Positions 26,463 to 34,872 of a DNA stretch of 64,000 bases are shown one piece after another. The stretch spans positions 1,240,001-1,304,000 of the forward strand of contig NZ_CP109327.1 of NCBI RefSeq assembly GCF_035918155.1. The letters are read 5' to 3'. The notes beneath the pieces were generated by a model. It was not told where the DNA came from and ran no database searches. It saw only the letters and a program-made list of their open reading frames with translations. Made by a program: the position numbers and the translations under genes. The DNA is from Streptomyces sp. NBC_01591 (lineage in GTDB: Bacteria; Actinomycetota; Actinomycetes; Streptomycetales; Streptomycetaceae). How positions within the stretch are numbered: position 1 is the first letter of the stretch; each line of letters opens with the position of its first letter.

Positions 26463-26587
26463 GGCCGCCGGGGTCGTGCGCGACGCTCGGGATCCCTGTA
26501 TCGCCGACGCTTCCGAGGAGCGGTGTTGAGCCATTCGTGTTGTGATCGATGACGGAGGAGGCAACGCTGTCGGAACGGGAGGAAATC

Positions 26588-27046
26588 ATGGCTGAGAAAC
26601 TGCGAGCGCGAGACATCATGTCCGGCGGCGTGCAGTGCGTCGGTGCGCACCAGTCGCTGTTCGACGTGGCGAAGATGATGCGCGATCTGAACGTCGGTTG
26701 CCTACCCATCTGCGGCGACAACAACAAGCTCACAGGCTTGATCACCGACCGTGACATCGTCGTCAAATGCTGCGCCGAGGGCATCGACCCGGCAACCGTG
26801 CAGGCCGGATCGCTCAAGGCCAAGGTGCACTGGATCGATGCCGAAGCAGACGCCGGCGACGTCCTGACGACCATGGAGGAACACCAGATCAAGCGGCTGC
26901 CGGTGATCGACGTCTTGGGAGGCCACCGTCTGGTCGGCATGATCACGGAGGCAAATCTTGCGAAGAATCTGAGCGACGAACAGATCGCCGAGTTCGCGAG
27001 CCGCGTATACGCGAGTGCCGGGACGTCCAGCCAGTCCACGGACTGA
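26588..27046 (+). CDS. Two-CBS-domain protein
   Basis: A 152-residue protein made of two CBS domains: ARDIMSGGVQCVGAHQSLFDVAKMM...GLITDRDIVVKCC, then ADAGDVLTTMEEHQIKRLPVID...VGMITEANLAK. Such stand-alone pairs bind adenine nucleotides. An upstream in-frame ATG at 26549 exists, but GGGAGGAAATC lies directly before the ATG at 26588. It follows the sbnA-like gene in the same direction after 125 bases. Whether it belongs to the Dap locus is uncertain, since actinomycetes carry many such proteins. Confidence 0.85.
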   Translation: MAEKLRARDIMSGGVQCVGAHQSLFDVAKMMRDLNVGCLPICGDNNKLTGLITDRDIVVKCCAEGIDPATVQAGSLKAKVHWIDAEADAGDVLTTMEEHQIKRLPVIDVLGGHRLVGMITEANLAKNLSDEQIAEFASRVYASAGTSSQSTD

Positions 27047-27345
27047 GGTCTCGCCGAAACCCACAGGCCAGATTGTGATCTGTGCTGTCGGGATCGAGCC
27101 GATGTTCGGCGCCTGGAGGGGGGCGCTGGTCGTGACCGGCCTCGCCGAGGAGACCTGCACTCACGGCTGCGCGGGACGGTGCTCATGAGCCGGTCCAACC
27201 AGGAGGGCCACATCGTGCTCGCGCCCGGCATCACGAGCGAGTTGGCAGTGGATTGTCCACCCCGTACGGCGATTCGTGGAGCGCCCACGCGCCGATCAAG
27301 GACCCGGTGGTGGCCGCGAAACTCTTGGCCGGCCCGTGGCGAGCC

Positions 27346-27466
27346 GATCCGCTCGCCACGCTGACCGAGCGGGAACGCCCGGTTCTCGCGTCGATGACCA
27401 AGGGCCTTTCGAACGCGGCGATGGACGGCCGGCTGTTCCTCAGCGGGCACGCGGCCGTTCAGCCGT
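27346..27466 (+). pseudogene. Remnant of a LuxR-type helix-turn-helix domain
   Basis: One plus frame reads ADPLATLTERERPVLASMTK, then GLSNAAMDGRLFLSGHAAVQ, which closely follows the LuxR/NarL C-terminal HTH (LTxREREVL...GxSNxxIAxxLFLSxxTV). The expected last helix (VKTHxxxIxxKL) is missing; the frame runs into the 3' end of the convergent esterase. The receiver domain is absent too. It is therefore a truncated remnant, possibly of a former regulator of the neighbouring locus. Confidence 0.6.
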
Positions 27467-28487
27467 CGGCCCTCAGGGCCTGGAGCAGCATCGGTAGCGA
27501 GGAGTGCAGCTCACGCTGCCAGTACGGCCAGCCATGGGTCCCCGGTCCGTAGAAGTTGGTGGTCACATGCTTCGCGCCCTTGCGTTCGAGTTCGCTCGCA
27601 AGGGCTTGGTTCTGCCTGTTGAAGTCCGCCTCGAGCGCGCTCGTGCTGCCCGGCGGGTCCAAGGGGCCGGAGGTGCCGTCACCGCACGACAGGTAGACGG
27701 GGATCGGCGTGAGGCGCTTGGCCAGGTGGAACGGGTCGTGGGCCGCCCAGACGTCACGTTGCGCGACCGGGTCGCCCCAGACCCTCAGCGGGTCGTTGCC
27801 CTGGCCTGCGAAGAACCCCATGATGCGGTTCGTCGACTCGTCGTTGAGCAGCGGGTGCACGGAACCGGAGTACGCCGCGGCCGCCTTGAACATCCCGGGG
27901 TGCCGGGCGGCATACAGCAGGGCGCCCTGGCCACCCATCGAAAGTCCCGCCACGACGCGGTTCCTGCTCGCCCCCCAGCCGTGCTCCAGGAGCAGGCGCA
28001 GTTCCTTGGTGTGGAAGGTCTCCCACGCCGGGTCACCGCCCTGGCCGTAGTTCCACCAGTCGCTGTACCAGCCGTTCCAGCCGGCCTCCGGCATGACCAC
28101 GAGGACGTCACGCAGGCTGTCGGTCCGCGCGATGTCGGTACGAGCGGTCCACGACGTGTAGTCCCCGCAGCAGCCGTGCAGCAGCCAGAGCGTCGGCCAG
28201 TGCCGGCTCCGGTCGCCCAGGTCCCAGCCATCGGGCGTGAGCAGACGTACGTTCACCGTCCGGCCGCCGAGGGCCGGTGAACGCACCGACAAGTCGACCT
28301 GCCGGTCGGCGACCTGGGTGACCGCGACGACCTCGGCACCCCGGGACGGGACCCGCGACCCGCCCGCCTCCCAGGCAGGTGACATTGTCGACGCGGTAGC
28401 GAGCGCCGGCGGGGTCGATGCGACGGCGAGCAGCAGCGCGGCAAGGACGAGCAGGAGGCGGGATCGGTGGAGTGGGACGGCGGTCAT
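27459..28487 (-). CDS. Secreted esterase of the esterase D / antigen 85 type
   Basis: A 342-residue alpha/beta hydrolase with a signal peptide (RSRLLLVLAALLLAVASTPPALATA). WLLHGCCGDYTSW is the oxyanion region, GLSMGGQGALLYAA the nucleophile elbow with its Ser, and GTHGWPYW the catalytic His. The putative Asp lies in the SCGDGTSG region. It resembles the PF00756 family (mycolyltransferase-like and tributyrin-type esterases). The 3' end overlaps the LuxR remnant. It forms a same-strand pair with the following gene at 28543, 55 bases apart. Substrate unknown. Confidence 0.85.
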   Translation of the reverse strand: MTAVPLHRSRLLLVLAALLLAVASTPPALATASTMSPAWEAGGSRVPSRGAEVVAVTQVADRQVDLSVRSPALGGRTVNVRLLTPDGWDLGDRSRHWPTLWLLHGCCGDYTSWTARTDIARTDSLRDVLVVMPEAGWNGWYSDWWNYGQGGDPAWETFHTKELRLLLEHGWGASRNRVVAGLSMGGQGALLYAARHPGMFKAAAAYSGSVHPLLNDESTNRIMGFFAGQGNDPLRVWGDPVAQRDVWAAHDPFHLAKRLTPIPVYLSCGDGTSGPLDPPGSTSALEADFNRQNQALASELERKGAKHVTTNFYGPGTHGWPYWQRELHSSLPMLLQALRADG

Positions 28488-28542
28488 GGCGGCTCCCGGT
28501 GGTCGGTGGTCGCTGGCTCCGGTGTTCTCGGACCGGGCCGGG

Positions 28543-30159
28543 TCAGCCTCGGTCCGGCAGGATCAGCAGTGCATCCCCGACAGGGCGTTCACCGGCCGCG
28601 TCGGACGGGTTGTTGATCACTTCTCCGTCGACCACCATCGTGGTCGACCCGCCGCCGTCGAGATTGACCGCGTCGCGCAGGCCGAGTGTCCTTGCGACGG
28701 CGGCGCTCTCGGGGATGCTCAGCCCGAGCGCGTCCGTGCTGCGTCCGTCGGCGGTGACGAACACGGTCCTGCCGGCGGTGTCCACCCCGGCCAGCGTGCG
28801 TGGGTTGCGCTTGTGCACCCAGCCGTAGTAAAAGCTCGCGTTGCCGGGCTGCACCATTCCGTCGGTGGCAGGCGTAACGTGCATCCGCCCGTCGCGGACC
28901 AGTTCGGGGCCGCCATTGAGGATGCTGGTCGCCGGTGATGGGGAGACCTTGTGACCGCTGCCGTCCCGCAACATCCCCTCGATGCGTAGGGGTCGGCCGA
29001 CCTGCGCCAGGGTGGCCAGCTCGGCGACGCGCGTGCCGGTCGCCTGCACGGAGCTGCCGCCGGCCGGCAGCGATCCGCCGCGCGGTGAGCGGAGTTCGAG
29101 GACCCGCCCGCGGGCGTCCAGTACCGCTTCCACGCCGTCTCCCTGTGGCGTCCGCCGTCCGTAGTCCGGCGTGAACGCCACGAGTTCGTCGCGGTCGGTG
29201 CAGGTCACGTCGTGCAGGGGCAGCTGGGTCGGAGTGTCGTCGGCGGTGCCGCCGCAGTTCCTGATCAAGCCCGGTACGCGGTCGACGCCGTCCAGAGGTT
29301 GCGACGCGTCCCGGCCGACGGCCCGTCCCTCCCAGGTGAGCCGGGCGACCCCGCTGTGCCGGCCGGAGTCGCGCATCACCAGGCCTGGGCGCCCGTTCAC
29401 CGGCTCGCTCAGCAGCCGGCCGTCGTAGACACCGACGCCGGCCGGATCGCCCGGTGCTCCAGCGCTCGGGTCGAGGACGAAGAACCCGCCGTTGACCGCC
29501 GCGGTCGCGCCGGCGGCGGCTGCCAGCTCGCTGGTCTTCTCGCGGTTCTCCAGATCGGCCCCGTACGATGCCCTGAGCCCGCCGCGGAACCGGTCCGGGT
29601 CGATGGTGAGCACGTCGATCCGCCACGGGCCACGGTCCGCCGGGTTCCCGTCCCAGCCGGTGTACACGACGGACCCTGCATACCCGGACCCTCTCAGCCG
29701 GGTGCGCTCCGCCGTCCCGGCGGACTGCGAGTCGAACCGCCCGACCCGGACCCGCCATCCAAGCGTTCCACCGGCGTAGTCGGCGACCACCGGAGTCGTG
29801 ACCTCCTCGACCCGGGTGTCAAAGCCGTCCTCCTGCAAGTCGGCAGCCAGCTCGTCGGCGCTCGCCCGGTCCTTCAGCGCCGTCGGCGGCGCGTCGGGGT
29901 CCGGCGAGGTGGCGCCGCCGGGTATGGAGACCTCGACCGTCCACGCAAGCGCCGGGGCGTCGGCACCGCGCACGATCCGCGTGAGGGTGACACCGGGCTG
30001 CAACGTCCGCGTGCTACGGGTCTCGGTCAAGCCGACGGCGCCCAGCGGCAGGGCACGCGTCGGCCCCGGCCGCGGCTCGGAGGAGGCAGGCGCCGGCAAG
30101 GCGCCCACCACGGCGAAGAGGGCCAGACCCGTACACGCACCGAGCAACTTGCTGTTCAC
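28543..30159 (-). CDS. Secreted phosphodiester-glycosidase-like protein (NAGPA / DUF2233 domain)
   Basis: About 538 residues. A GTG at 30159 (AAGGGGGG upstream) starts a signal peptide, NSKLLGACTGLALFAVVGAL, so I reject the longer frame open to 30465. The C-terminal half carries the NAGPA-like signatures AAVNGGFFVLDP, VNLDGGGSTTMVVDG and TILNGGPELV-type motifs. The mid-region has an SPOR-like GWRVRVGRFDSQSAG segment, perhaps cell-wall binding. NAGPA removes N-acetylglucosamine from phosphodiesters. In bacteria the role is thought to be in trimming wall-polymer or exopolysaccharide phosphodiesters, which is inference here. Confidence 0.82.
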   Translation of the reverse strand: MNSKLLGACTGLALFAVVGALPAPASSEPRPGPTRALPLGAVGLTETRSTRTLQPGVTLTRIVRGADAPALAWTVEVSIPGGATSPDPDAPPTALKDRASADELAADLQEDGFDTRVEEVTTPVVADYAGGTLGWRVRVGRFDSQSAGTAERTRLRGSGYAGSVVYTGWDGNPADRGPWRIDVLTIDPDRFRGGLRASYGADLENREKTSELAAAAGATAAVNGGFFVLDPSAGAPGDPAGVGVYDGRLLSEPVNGRPGLVMRDSGRHSGVARLTWEGRAVGRDASQPLDGVDRVPGLIRNCGGTADDTPTQLPLHDVTCTDRDELVAFTPDYGRRTPQGDGVEAVLDARGRVLELRSPRGGSLPAGGSSVQATGTRVAELATLAQVGRPLRIEGMLRDGSGHKVSPSPATSILNGGPELVRDGRMHVTPATDGMVQPGNASFYYGWVHKRNPRTLAGVDTAGRTVFVTADGRSTDALGLSIPESAAVARTLGLRDAVNLDGGGSTTMVVDGEVINNPSDAAGERPVGDALLILPDRG

Positions 30160-30685
30160 GTACCCCCCTTGGAAAGAACGGCCCAGCAACGGTGCGTGCG
30201 GCAGCGACCACCAGTCAAGACGTGTGCACGTCCATCTCCTCGCCCGCTCGGAGCAGTTCGACAACACGGCCTGCCTCCCGGAAGTGGGCACTCCGGCACG
30301 CTGGGAATCCTTGTCCTTCCCGGGCTCGGAGGGCGCAGGGTAAGGCCGGCCGGGGAAGCCGGCGCGGTAGGTCCGTGGAGTGCGGAGTGCTCCCCTCCGC
30401 GGACCGCCGCGCCTACCCTGGCACGTGTGAGTGGGCCATCCTGGCCGGCAGGCGCCCGTGGCCACTCAGTGCAGATCAGTGTGGTGCGATGTCGCCCCCC
30501 GTCCCTCACCCGCTGCACCCGCTGGCAGTCGCTCGATGAGGATTGGGGACACCGGTGCGTCGGCTCCCCGTCCGTTCTGTGCGCTTCGAGTGAATTCCCG
30601 GCATGTTCCCGCCGAGTTGGTTCCGCTGAGCAGGAGTCCACGCTCACGCTCGATCAGGACGGACCGCAGCCACCGGGAGATCGCC
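30160..30685. other. Intergenic region between divergent genes; nothing coding recognised
   Basis: This 526-base stretch separates the leftward glycosidase-like gene from the rightward hypX. Frames through it are Arg/Ser/Pro-rich shadows. Both promoters must lie here, but I can assign no boxes or repeats with confidence. Confidence 0.4.
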
Positions 30686-32371
30686 GTGCACATCCTGCTT
30701 GTCGCAAGCGCCTTCAACAGCCTTACCCAACGTGTCCAGGCGGAGCTGAGGGACCACGGGCACTCCGTTGCCGTGCAGCTCGCGTACGAGGAAGACCCGG
30801 TCCGGGAAGCCGTCCGCCGGGAGTGCCCGGACCTCGTTGTGGCGCCGTACCTGAAGACCGCGATCCCGAGGGACGTCTGGTCGGTCCACACCTGTCTCGT
30901 CGTCCATCCGGGGCCGGTCGGCGACCGCGGGCCCTCCTCCCTGGACTGGGCCGTCCACGAGGGAGCGGACCGCTGGGGCGTCACCGTACTTCAGGCGAAC
31001 GCGGAGATGGACGCGGGCGATGTCTGGGCGTCCGTGGCCTGTCCACTGCCCCCGTTGGGCAAGAGCGACCTGTACCGTAACGAGATCTCGGACGCCGCCG
31101 TGGAGGCGGTGCTCCTGGCGGTCGGACGCTTCGCGTCGGGGACGTACACCCCTGCGCCACAGGCCTCCGGCGCCGGCGAAGGCTGCCGCCCCCTGTTCCG
31201 CCAGTCGCTGCGTCGCATCGACTGGCGGTCGGACTCCACCGCGACGGTGGTCCGCAAACTCAGGGCGGCGGACTCCCAGCCCGGGGTGCTAGACGAGTTG
31301 CTGGGCGGCGAGTGGTTCCTGCACGGCGGGTATCCCGAGTCCCGGCTGAGCGGGCGTCCGGGGGATGTGGTGGCCACCCGGGACGGCGCGATCTGCCGGG
31401 CGACCGCCGACGGCGCGGTGTGGATTCCCGAGCTGCGGCCACGGCGGGCGCCGGGCGGCCCGGCCGCCTTCAAGCTCCCCGCCACCTCGGCGCTGGCCGG
31501 GCGGCTGTCCGCCGTGCCCGAGCGGCCGGCTCCGCTGCACCGGACCGGGGACGACGACACCTGGTCCGAGATCGGCTACCGGGAGGAGGCCGGGACCGGC
31601 TTCCTGTCGTTCTCGTTCCGTAGCGGCGCGATGAGCACGGCGCAGTGCCAACGCCTGCTGCGCGCCTACCGGTTCGCCTGCTCCCGGCCCACATCGGTGC
31701 TGGTCGTCGGCGGCGGCCGGGATTTCTTCTCCAACGGCATCCACCTCAACGTGATCGAGGCAGCGGCCGATCCCGGCGCCGAGTCCTGGGCCAACATCAA
31801 TGCCATGGACGATCTGGTGGAGGCGGTGCTGACCACCACGGACCGGCTCGTCGTCGCCGCCCTGGCCGGGAACGCCGCGGCGGGTGGGGTGATGCTGGCC
31901 CTCGCCGCCGACGAGGTGTGGTGCAGGGCGGGCGCGGTATTCAATCCGCACTACCGCCGGATGGGGCTGTACGGATCGGAGTACTGGACGTACACGCTGC
32001 CGCGGCGGGTGGGTGCGGCAGCGGCCGACCGGCTCATGCGGGACGCCCTGCCGGTCAGCTCCACGGCGGCCCACCGGCTCGGGCTGATCGACAGGGTGAT
32101 CCCGTGCGCCCCTCAGTCGTTCGACTCGGAAGTCGGCGCCCTGGCGACCCGCCTGGCAGCCCTGCCCGCGACGCAGTCCCGGATCCACGCGAAGAAGGAG
32201 GAGCGGGACCGGGTCGACCTGGCCCCGTACCGGGAGGCCGAACTCGTCCGCATGCACCGCATCTTCGCGGACCCGCACCACCCGTACCACGGGCTGCGCC
32301 GGGCCTTCGTCCGCAAGGAGCGCCCAGCGTCCGGCACCGCGGTCCCGCAGCCCCCGTTCCCCCGGGGCTGA
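30686..32371 (+). CDS. hypX: HypX/HoxX, CO-forming hydrogenase maturation protein
   Basis: A 561-residue two-domain enzyme. The N-terminal formyltransferase-like half contains HPGPVGDRGPSSLDWAV, a hallmark of HypX. The C-terminal half is enoyl-CoA-hydratase-like (SVLVVGGGRDFFSNGIHLNVIE, NAAAGGVMLALAAD). Known HypX proteins convert a formyl group from formyl-tetrahydrofolate, via formyl-CoA, into the CO ligand of the [NiFe] site under aerobic conditions. The GTG at 30686 begins HILLVASAFNSLTQRV, the family N-terminus; the frame upstream is non-coding in character. It converges with hypBA and lies beside the structural genes, consistent with an oxygen-tolerant hydrogenase. Confidence 0.92.
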   Translation: MHILLVASAFNSLTQRVQAELRDHGHSVAVQLAYEEDPVREAVRRECPDLVVAPYLKTAIPRDVWSVHTCLVVHPGPVGDRGPSSLDWAVHEGADRWGVTVLQANAEMDAGDVWASVACPLPPLGKSDLYRNEISDAAVEAVLLAVGRFASGTYTPAPQASGAGEGCRPLFRQSLRRIDWRSDSTATVVRKLRAADSQPGVLDELLGGEWFLHGGYPESRLSGRPGDVVATRDGAICRATADGAVWIPELRPRRAPGGPAAFKLPATSALAGRLSAVPERPAPLHRTGDDDTWSEIGYREEAGTGFLSFSFRSGAMSTAQCQRLLRAYRFACSRPTSVLVVGGGRDFFSNGIHLNVIEAAADPGAESWANINAMDDLVEAVLTTTDRLVVAALAGNAAAGGVMLALAADEVWCRAGAVFNPHYRRMGLYGSEYWTYTLPRRVGAAAADRLMRDALPVSSTAAHRLGLIDRVIPCAPQSFDSEVGALATRLAALPATQSRIHAKKEERDRVDLAPYREAELVRMHRIFADPHHPYHGLRRAFVRKERPASGTAVPQPPFPRG

Positions 32372-32393
32372 CCGCGATGCGGCGGCGGAGCGG

Positions 32394-33179
32394 CTACCGC
32401 TGCTTCGCCAGCCAGTCGTACCAGTGGGCCAGGCCCTCGCCGGTGGTCGCGGAGACAGTCAGCACACACACGTCCGGGTTCACCGAGCGCGCGTGCCGCA
32501 CGCACTGCTCTACGTCGAAGTCGACATAGGGCAGCAGATCGGACTTGTTGATCAGGATCAGGTCGGCAGCGGCAAACATGTACGGGTACTTCAGCGGCTT
32601 GTCCGTGCCCTCGGTGACCGAGATGATCACGACCTTGCTGCGCTCCCCCAGGTCGAACAGGGCAGGGCACACCAGGTTTCCGACGTTCTCCACCATGAGC
32701 AGCGACCCCTCGGCCGGGGACAGCGCCGTGAGGGCGTCCCGCATCATCTCCGCGTCGAGGTGGCACCCCGCCCCCGTGTTCACCTGCACCACGGCGCAGC
32801 CCGTACGCCTGATCCGGTCGGCGTCGAGCCTCGTCTCCTGATCGCCCTCAACGACGGCCACCGGCCGGCGGCCGCCGAGGTCGGTGACGGCGCGTTCCAA
32901 CAGGGTTGTCTTGCCCGCGCCCGGCGAGCTCATCACATTCACCGCCACGACGCCGCGGTCGGCCATCCACGTCCGGTTGCGCTCCGCGAGCAGGTCGTTC
33001 TTGGCGAGTACCTTCTGCTCGATGGTGACGGTCTCACCGGCTCCACTCGGCTGACGACGCTCGTGCGGATGAGGGTGCGGGTCCGGATGCGGATGTCCGT
33101 GGTCCGGTGCACCATCCTCCCGCAGCATCACGATCCTGGTCCCGCCGGACTCCTCGGCACAGCCGCAGGTACCGCACAT
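32394..33179 (-). CDS. hypB: HypB, GTPase for nickel delivery to hydrogenase
   Basis: A 261-residue metallochaperone. The N-terminus MCGTCGC is the high-affinity nickel site, followed by a His-rich linker HGHPHPDPHPHPH that may store nickel. The G domain shows the P-loop SSPGAGKTTLL, EGDQET, NTGAGCHLD, ENVGNLVCP and NKSDLLP. It works with HypA to insert nickel into the large subunit. It is transcribed leftward together with hypA, which starts just upstream with a 3-base gap. Confidence 0.97.
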   Translation of the reverse strand: MCGTCGCAEESGGTRIVMLREDGAPDHGHPHPDPHPHPHERRQPSGAGETVTIEQKVLAKNDLLAERNRTWMADRGVVAVNVMSSPGAGKTTLLERAVTDLGGRRPVAVVEGDQETRLDADRIRRTGCAVVQVNTGAGCHLDAEMMRDALTALSPAEGSLLMVENVGNLVCPALFDLGERSKVVIISVTEGTDKPLKYPYMFAAADLILINKSDLLPYVDFDVEQCVRHARSVNPDVCVLTVSATTGEGLAHWYDWLAKQR

Positions 33180-33182
33180 GGT

Positions 33183-33512
33183 TCAGCCCACTTCCATGGA
33201 GACGATCTGCAGTTCCTGTCCCGATGTGATCTGCACATCCGCGCTGCCGCAGGGACACAGCAGAATCAGGTCGGTCAGGGTGAATTCGACGGCACAGGTG
33301 CGGCAGCGGCCGGCGCCGGGCGGCTGGTCGATCTCCAACTGCGCACCCTCGGCGGCCGTTCCCTCCGTGACCAGGCCGAAGCAGAACCGCATCGAGTCGG
33401 GCACCACGGCCGTGAGCACGCCGACGCGGACGCGGACCGATCGGACCGGACGCCCCTCGGCGCGTTCGCACACCGAGTCGACGACGCTCTGTGTGATGGC
33501 CAGCTCGTGCAC
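33183..33512 (-). CDS. hypA: HypA, nickel chaperone for hydrogenase
   Basis: A 109-residue protein. The GTG at 33512 gives MHELAITQSVVDSV, with the nickel-binding His2; the longer open frame up to 33617 lacks family similarity. The zinc site is RCRTC followed by CPCGS. It pairs with HypB (3-base gap) to deliver nickel. It is divergent from the hydrogenase structural genes over a 259-base region. Confidence 0.95.
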   Translation of the reverse strand: MHELAITQSVVDSVCERAEGRPVRSVRVRVGVLTAVVPDSMRFCFGLVTEGTAAEGAQLEIDQPPGAGRCRTCAVEFTLTDLILLCPCGSADVQITSGQELQIVSMEVG

Positions 33513-33771
33513 CGGTGCCTCGTCCTTCCGCGGGTGGCTCCGACCGTAGGGCCACGGGAGGACCGTGGCACCGTCCGACGGGACCGGTCCCCCGCCCGGA
33601 CCACCCGAGCGGCCCACCGTATGCCGTCATTCGGGCCCCGGTGACGCGGCGGGACGGCGAATTCCCCTGTTGCCGGTGCCCGTGAATCGAGGCGTGATGG
33701 TAGCAATGTGCGCATACCCACCCGTGGGGGCCGATGGCCGGTAGGCCGTCATCCTGAAAGGCGACACTGCC
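33513..33771. promoter_or_regulatory. Divergent control region between hypA and the hydrogenase subunit operon
   Basis: This 259-base region must contain the promoters for hypAB (left) and for the long hydrogenase operon (right). The final stretch before the small subunit has GAAAGG at a suitable ribosome-binding position. I found no convincing -35/-10 pair or operator by eye. Confidence 0.4.
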
Positions 33772-34827
33772 ATGCCGACAGAGGAAGCGGTAAAGGCGGA
33801 GGACACACTGATCCACGTGCTGTGGATCAACGCAGGACTGAGCTGTGACGGCGATTCCGTCTCCCTGACCGCCGCCACGCAGCCGAGCATCGAGGAGATC
33901 GCGCTCGGCGCCCTGCCGGGACTTCCGCAGGTCGCCGTCCACTGGCCGCTCATCGATTTCGAATGCGGTCCGAACGGCGGCGCCGATGATTTTCTCGAAT
34001 GGTTCTTCAAGGCCGATCGCGGAGAACTGGAACCGTTCGTTCTGGTGGTAGAGGGATCCATTCCGAACGAGCGGCTGCACGACGAGGGTTACTGGTGCGG
34101 ATTCGGCAACGATCCCGCCACCGGCCAGCCGATGACGACCAGCGAGTGGCTCGACCGGCTGGCTCCGAAGGCGACCGCGGTCGTCGCGGCCGGCACCTGC
34201 GCGACGTACGGCGGCATCCATGCCATGGCGGGCAACCCGACCGGCGCAATGGGGGTTCCCGACTACCTGGGCTGGGACTGGAAGTCCAAGGCCGGCATCC
34301 CGATCGTGTGCGTCCCCGGGTGCCCGATCCAGCCGGACAACCTCTCGGAGACGCTCACCTACCTGCTCTACATGGCCACCGACCAGGCCCCGATGATCCC
34401 GCTCGACGACGCGCTGCGGCCGACGTGGCTGTTCGGGTCGACGGTCCACGAGGGCTGCGACCGAGCCGGATACTACGAGCAGGCCGACTTCGCGACGGAG
34501 TACGGCTCGCCGAAGTGCATCGTCAAGCTGGGCTGCTGGGGCCCCGCGGTCAAGTGCAACGTGCCCAAGCGCGGCTGGATGAACGGCATCGGCGGCTGCC
34601 CCAACGTCGGTGGCATCTGCATCGGCTGCACCATGCCCGGGTTCCCGGACAAGTTCATGCCGTTCATGGACGAGCCCCCCGGAGGAAAGCTCTCGACCAA
34701 CGCGGTCGGGCTGTACGGGTCGACGATGCGGCGGCTGCGCCAGCTCACCACCCACACCCTGGACCGCGAACCGAAATGGCGTAAGCCCGGCAGGAAACTC
34801 ACGACCGGCGCCACACGCACCTGGTGA
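33772..34827 (+). CDS. hhyS: Group 1h (group 5) [NiFe] hydrogenase small subunit
   Basis: A 351-residue electron-transfer subunit. GLSCDGDS replaces the usual Cys-x-x-Cys of the proximal cluster by Cys-x-x-Asp, a hallmark of the actinobacterial high-affinity group. Further ligands lie in AAGTCATYGG, VCVPGCPI and the C-terminal CDRAGYYEQ...KCIVKLGCWGPAVKC and CPNVGGICIGCTMPGFPD stretches. No Tat signal is present, so the enzyme should face the cytoplasm. It would pass electrons from H2 oxidation at trace (atmospheric) levels toward the respiratory chain. First gene of the rightward operon. Confidence 0.95.
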   Translation: MPTEEAVKAEDTLIHVLWINAGLSCDGDSVSLTAATQPSIEEIALGALPGLPQVAVHWPLIDFECGPNGGADDFLEWFFKADRGELEPFVLVVEGSIPNERLHDEGYWCGFGNDPATGQPMTTSEWLDRLAPKATAVVAAGTCATYGGIHAMAGNPTGAMGVPDYLGWDWKSKAGIPIVCVPGCPIQPDNLSETLTYLLYMATDQAPMIPLDDALRPTWLFGSTVHEGCDRAGYYEQADFATEYGSPKCIVKLGCWGPAVKCNVPKRGWMNGIGGCPNVGGICIGCTMPGFPDKFMPFMDEPPGGKLSTNAVGLYGSTMRRLRQLTTHTLDREPKWRKPGRKLTTGATRTW

Positions 34828-34872
34828 GTGACCGCGTACACCACCGCAACGGACAGAAAGAAGAGGCGGCCA

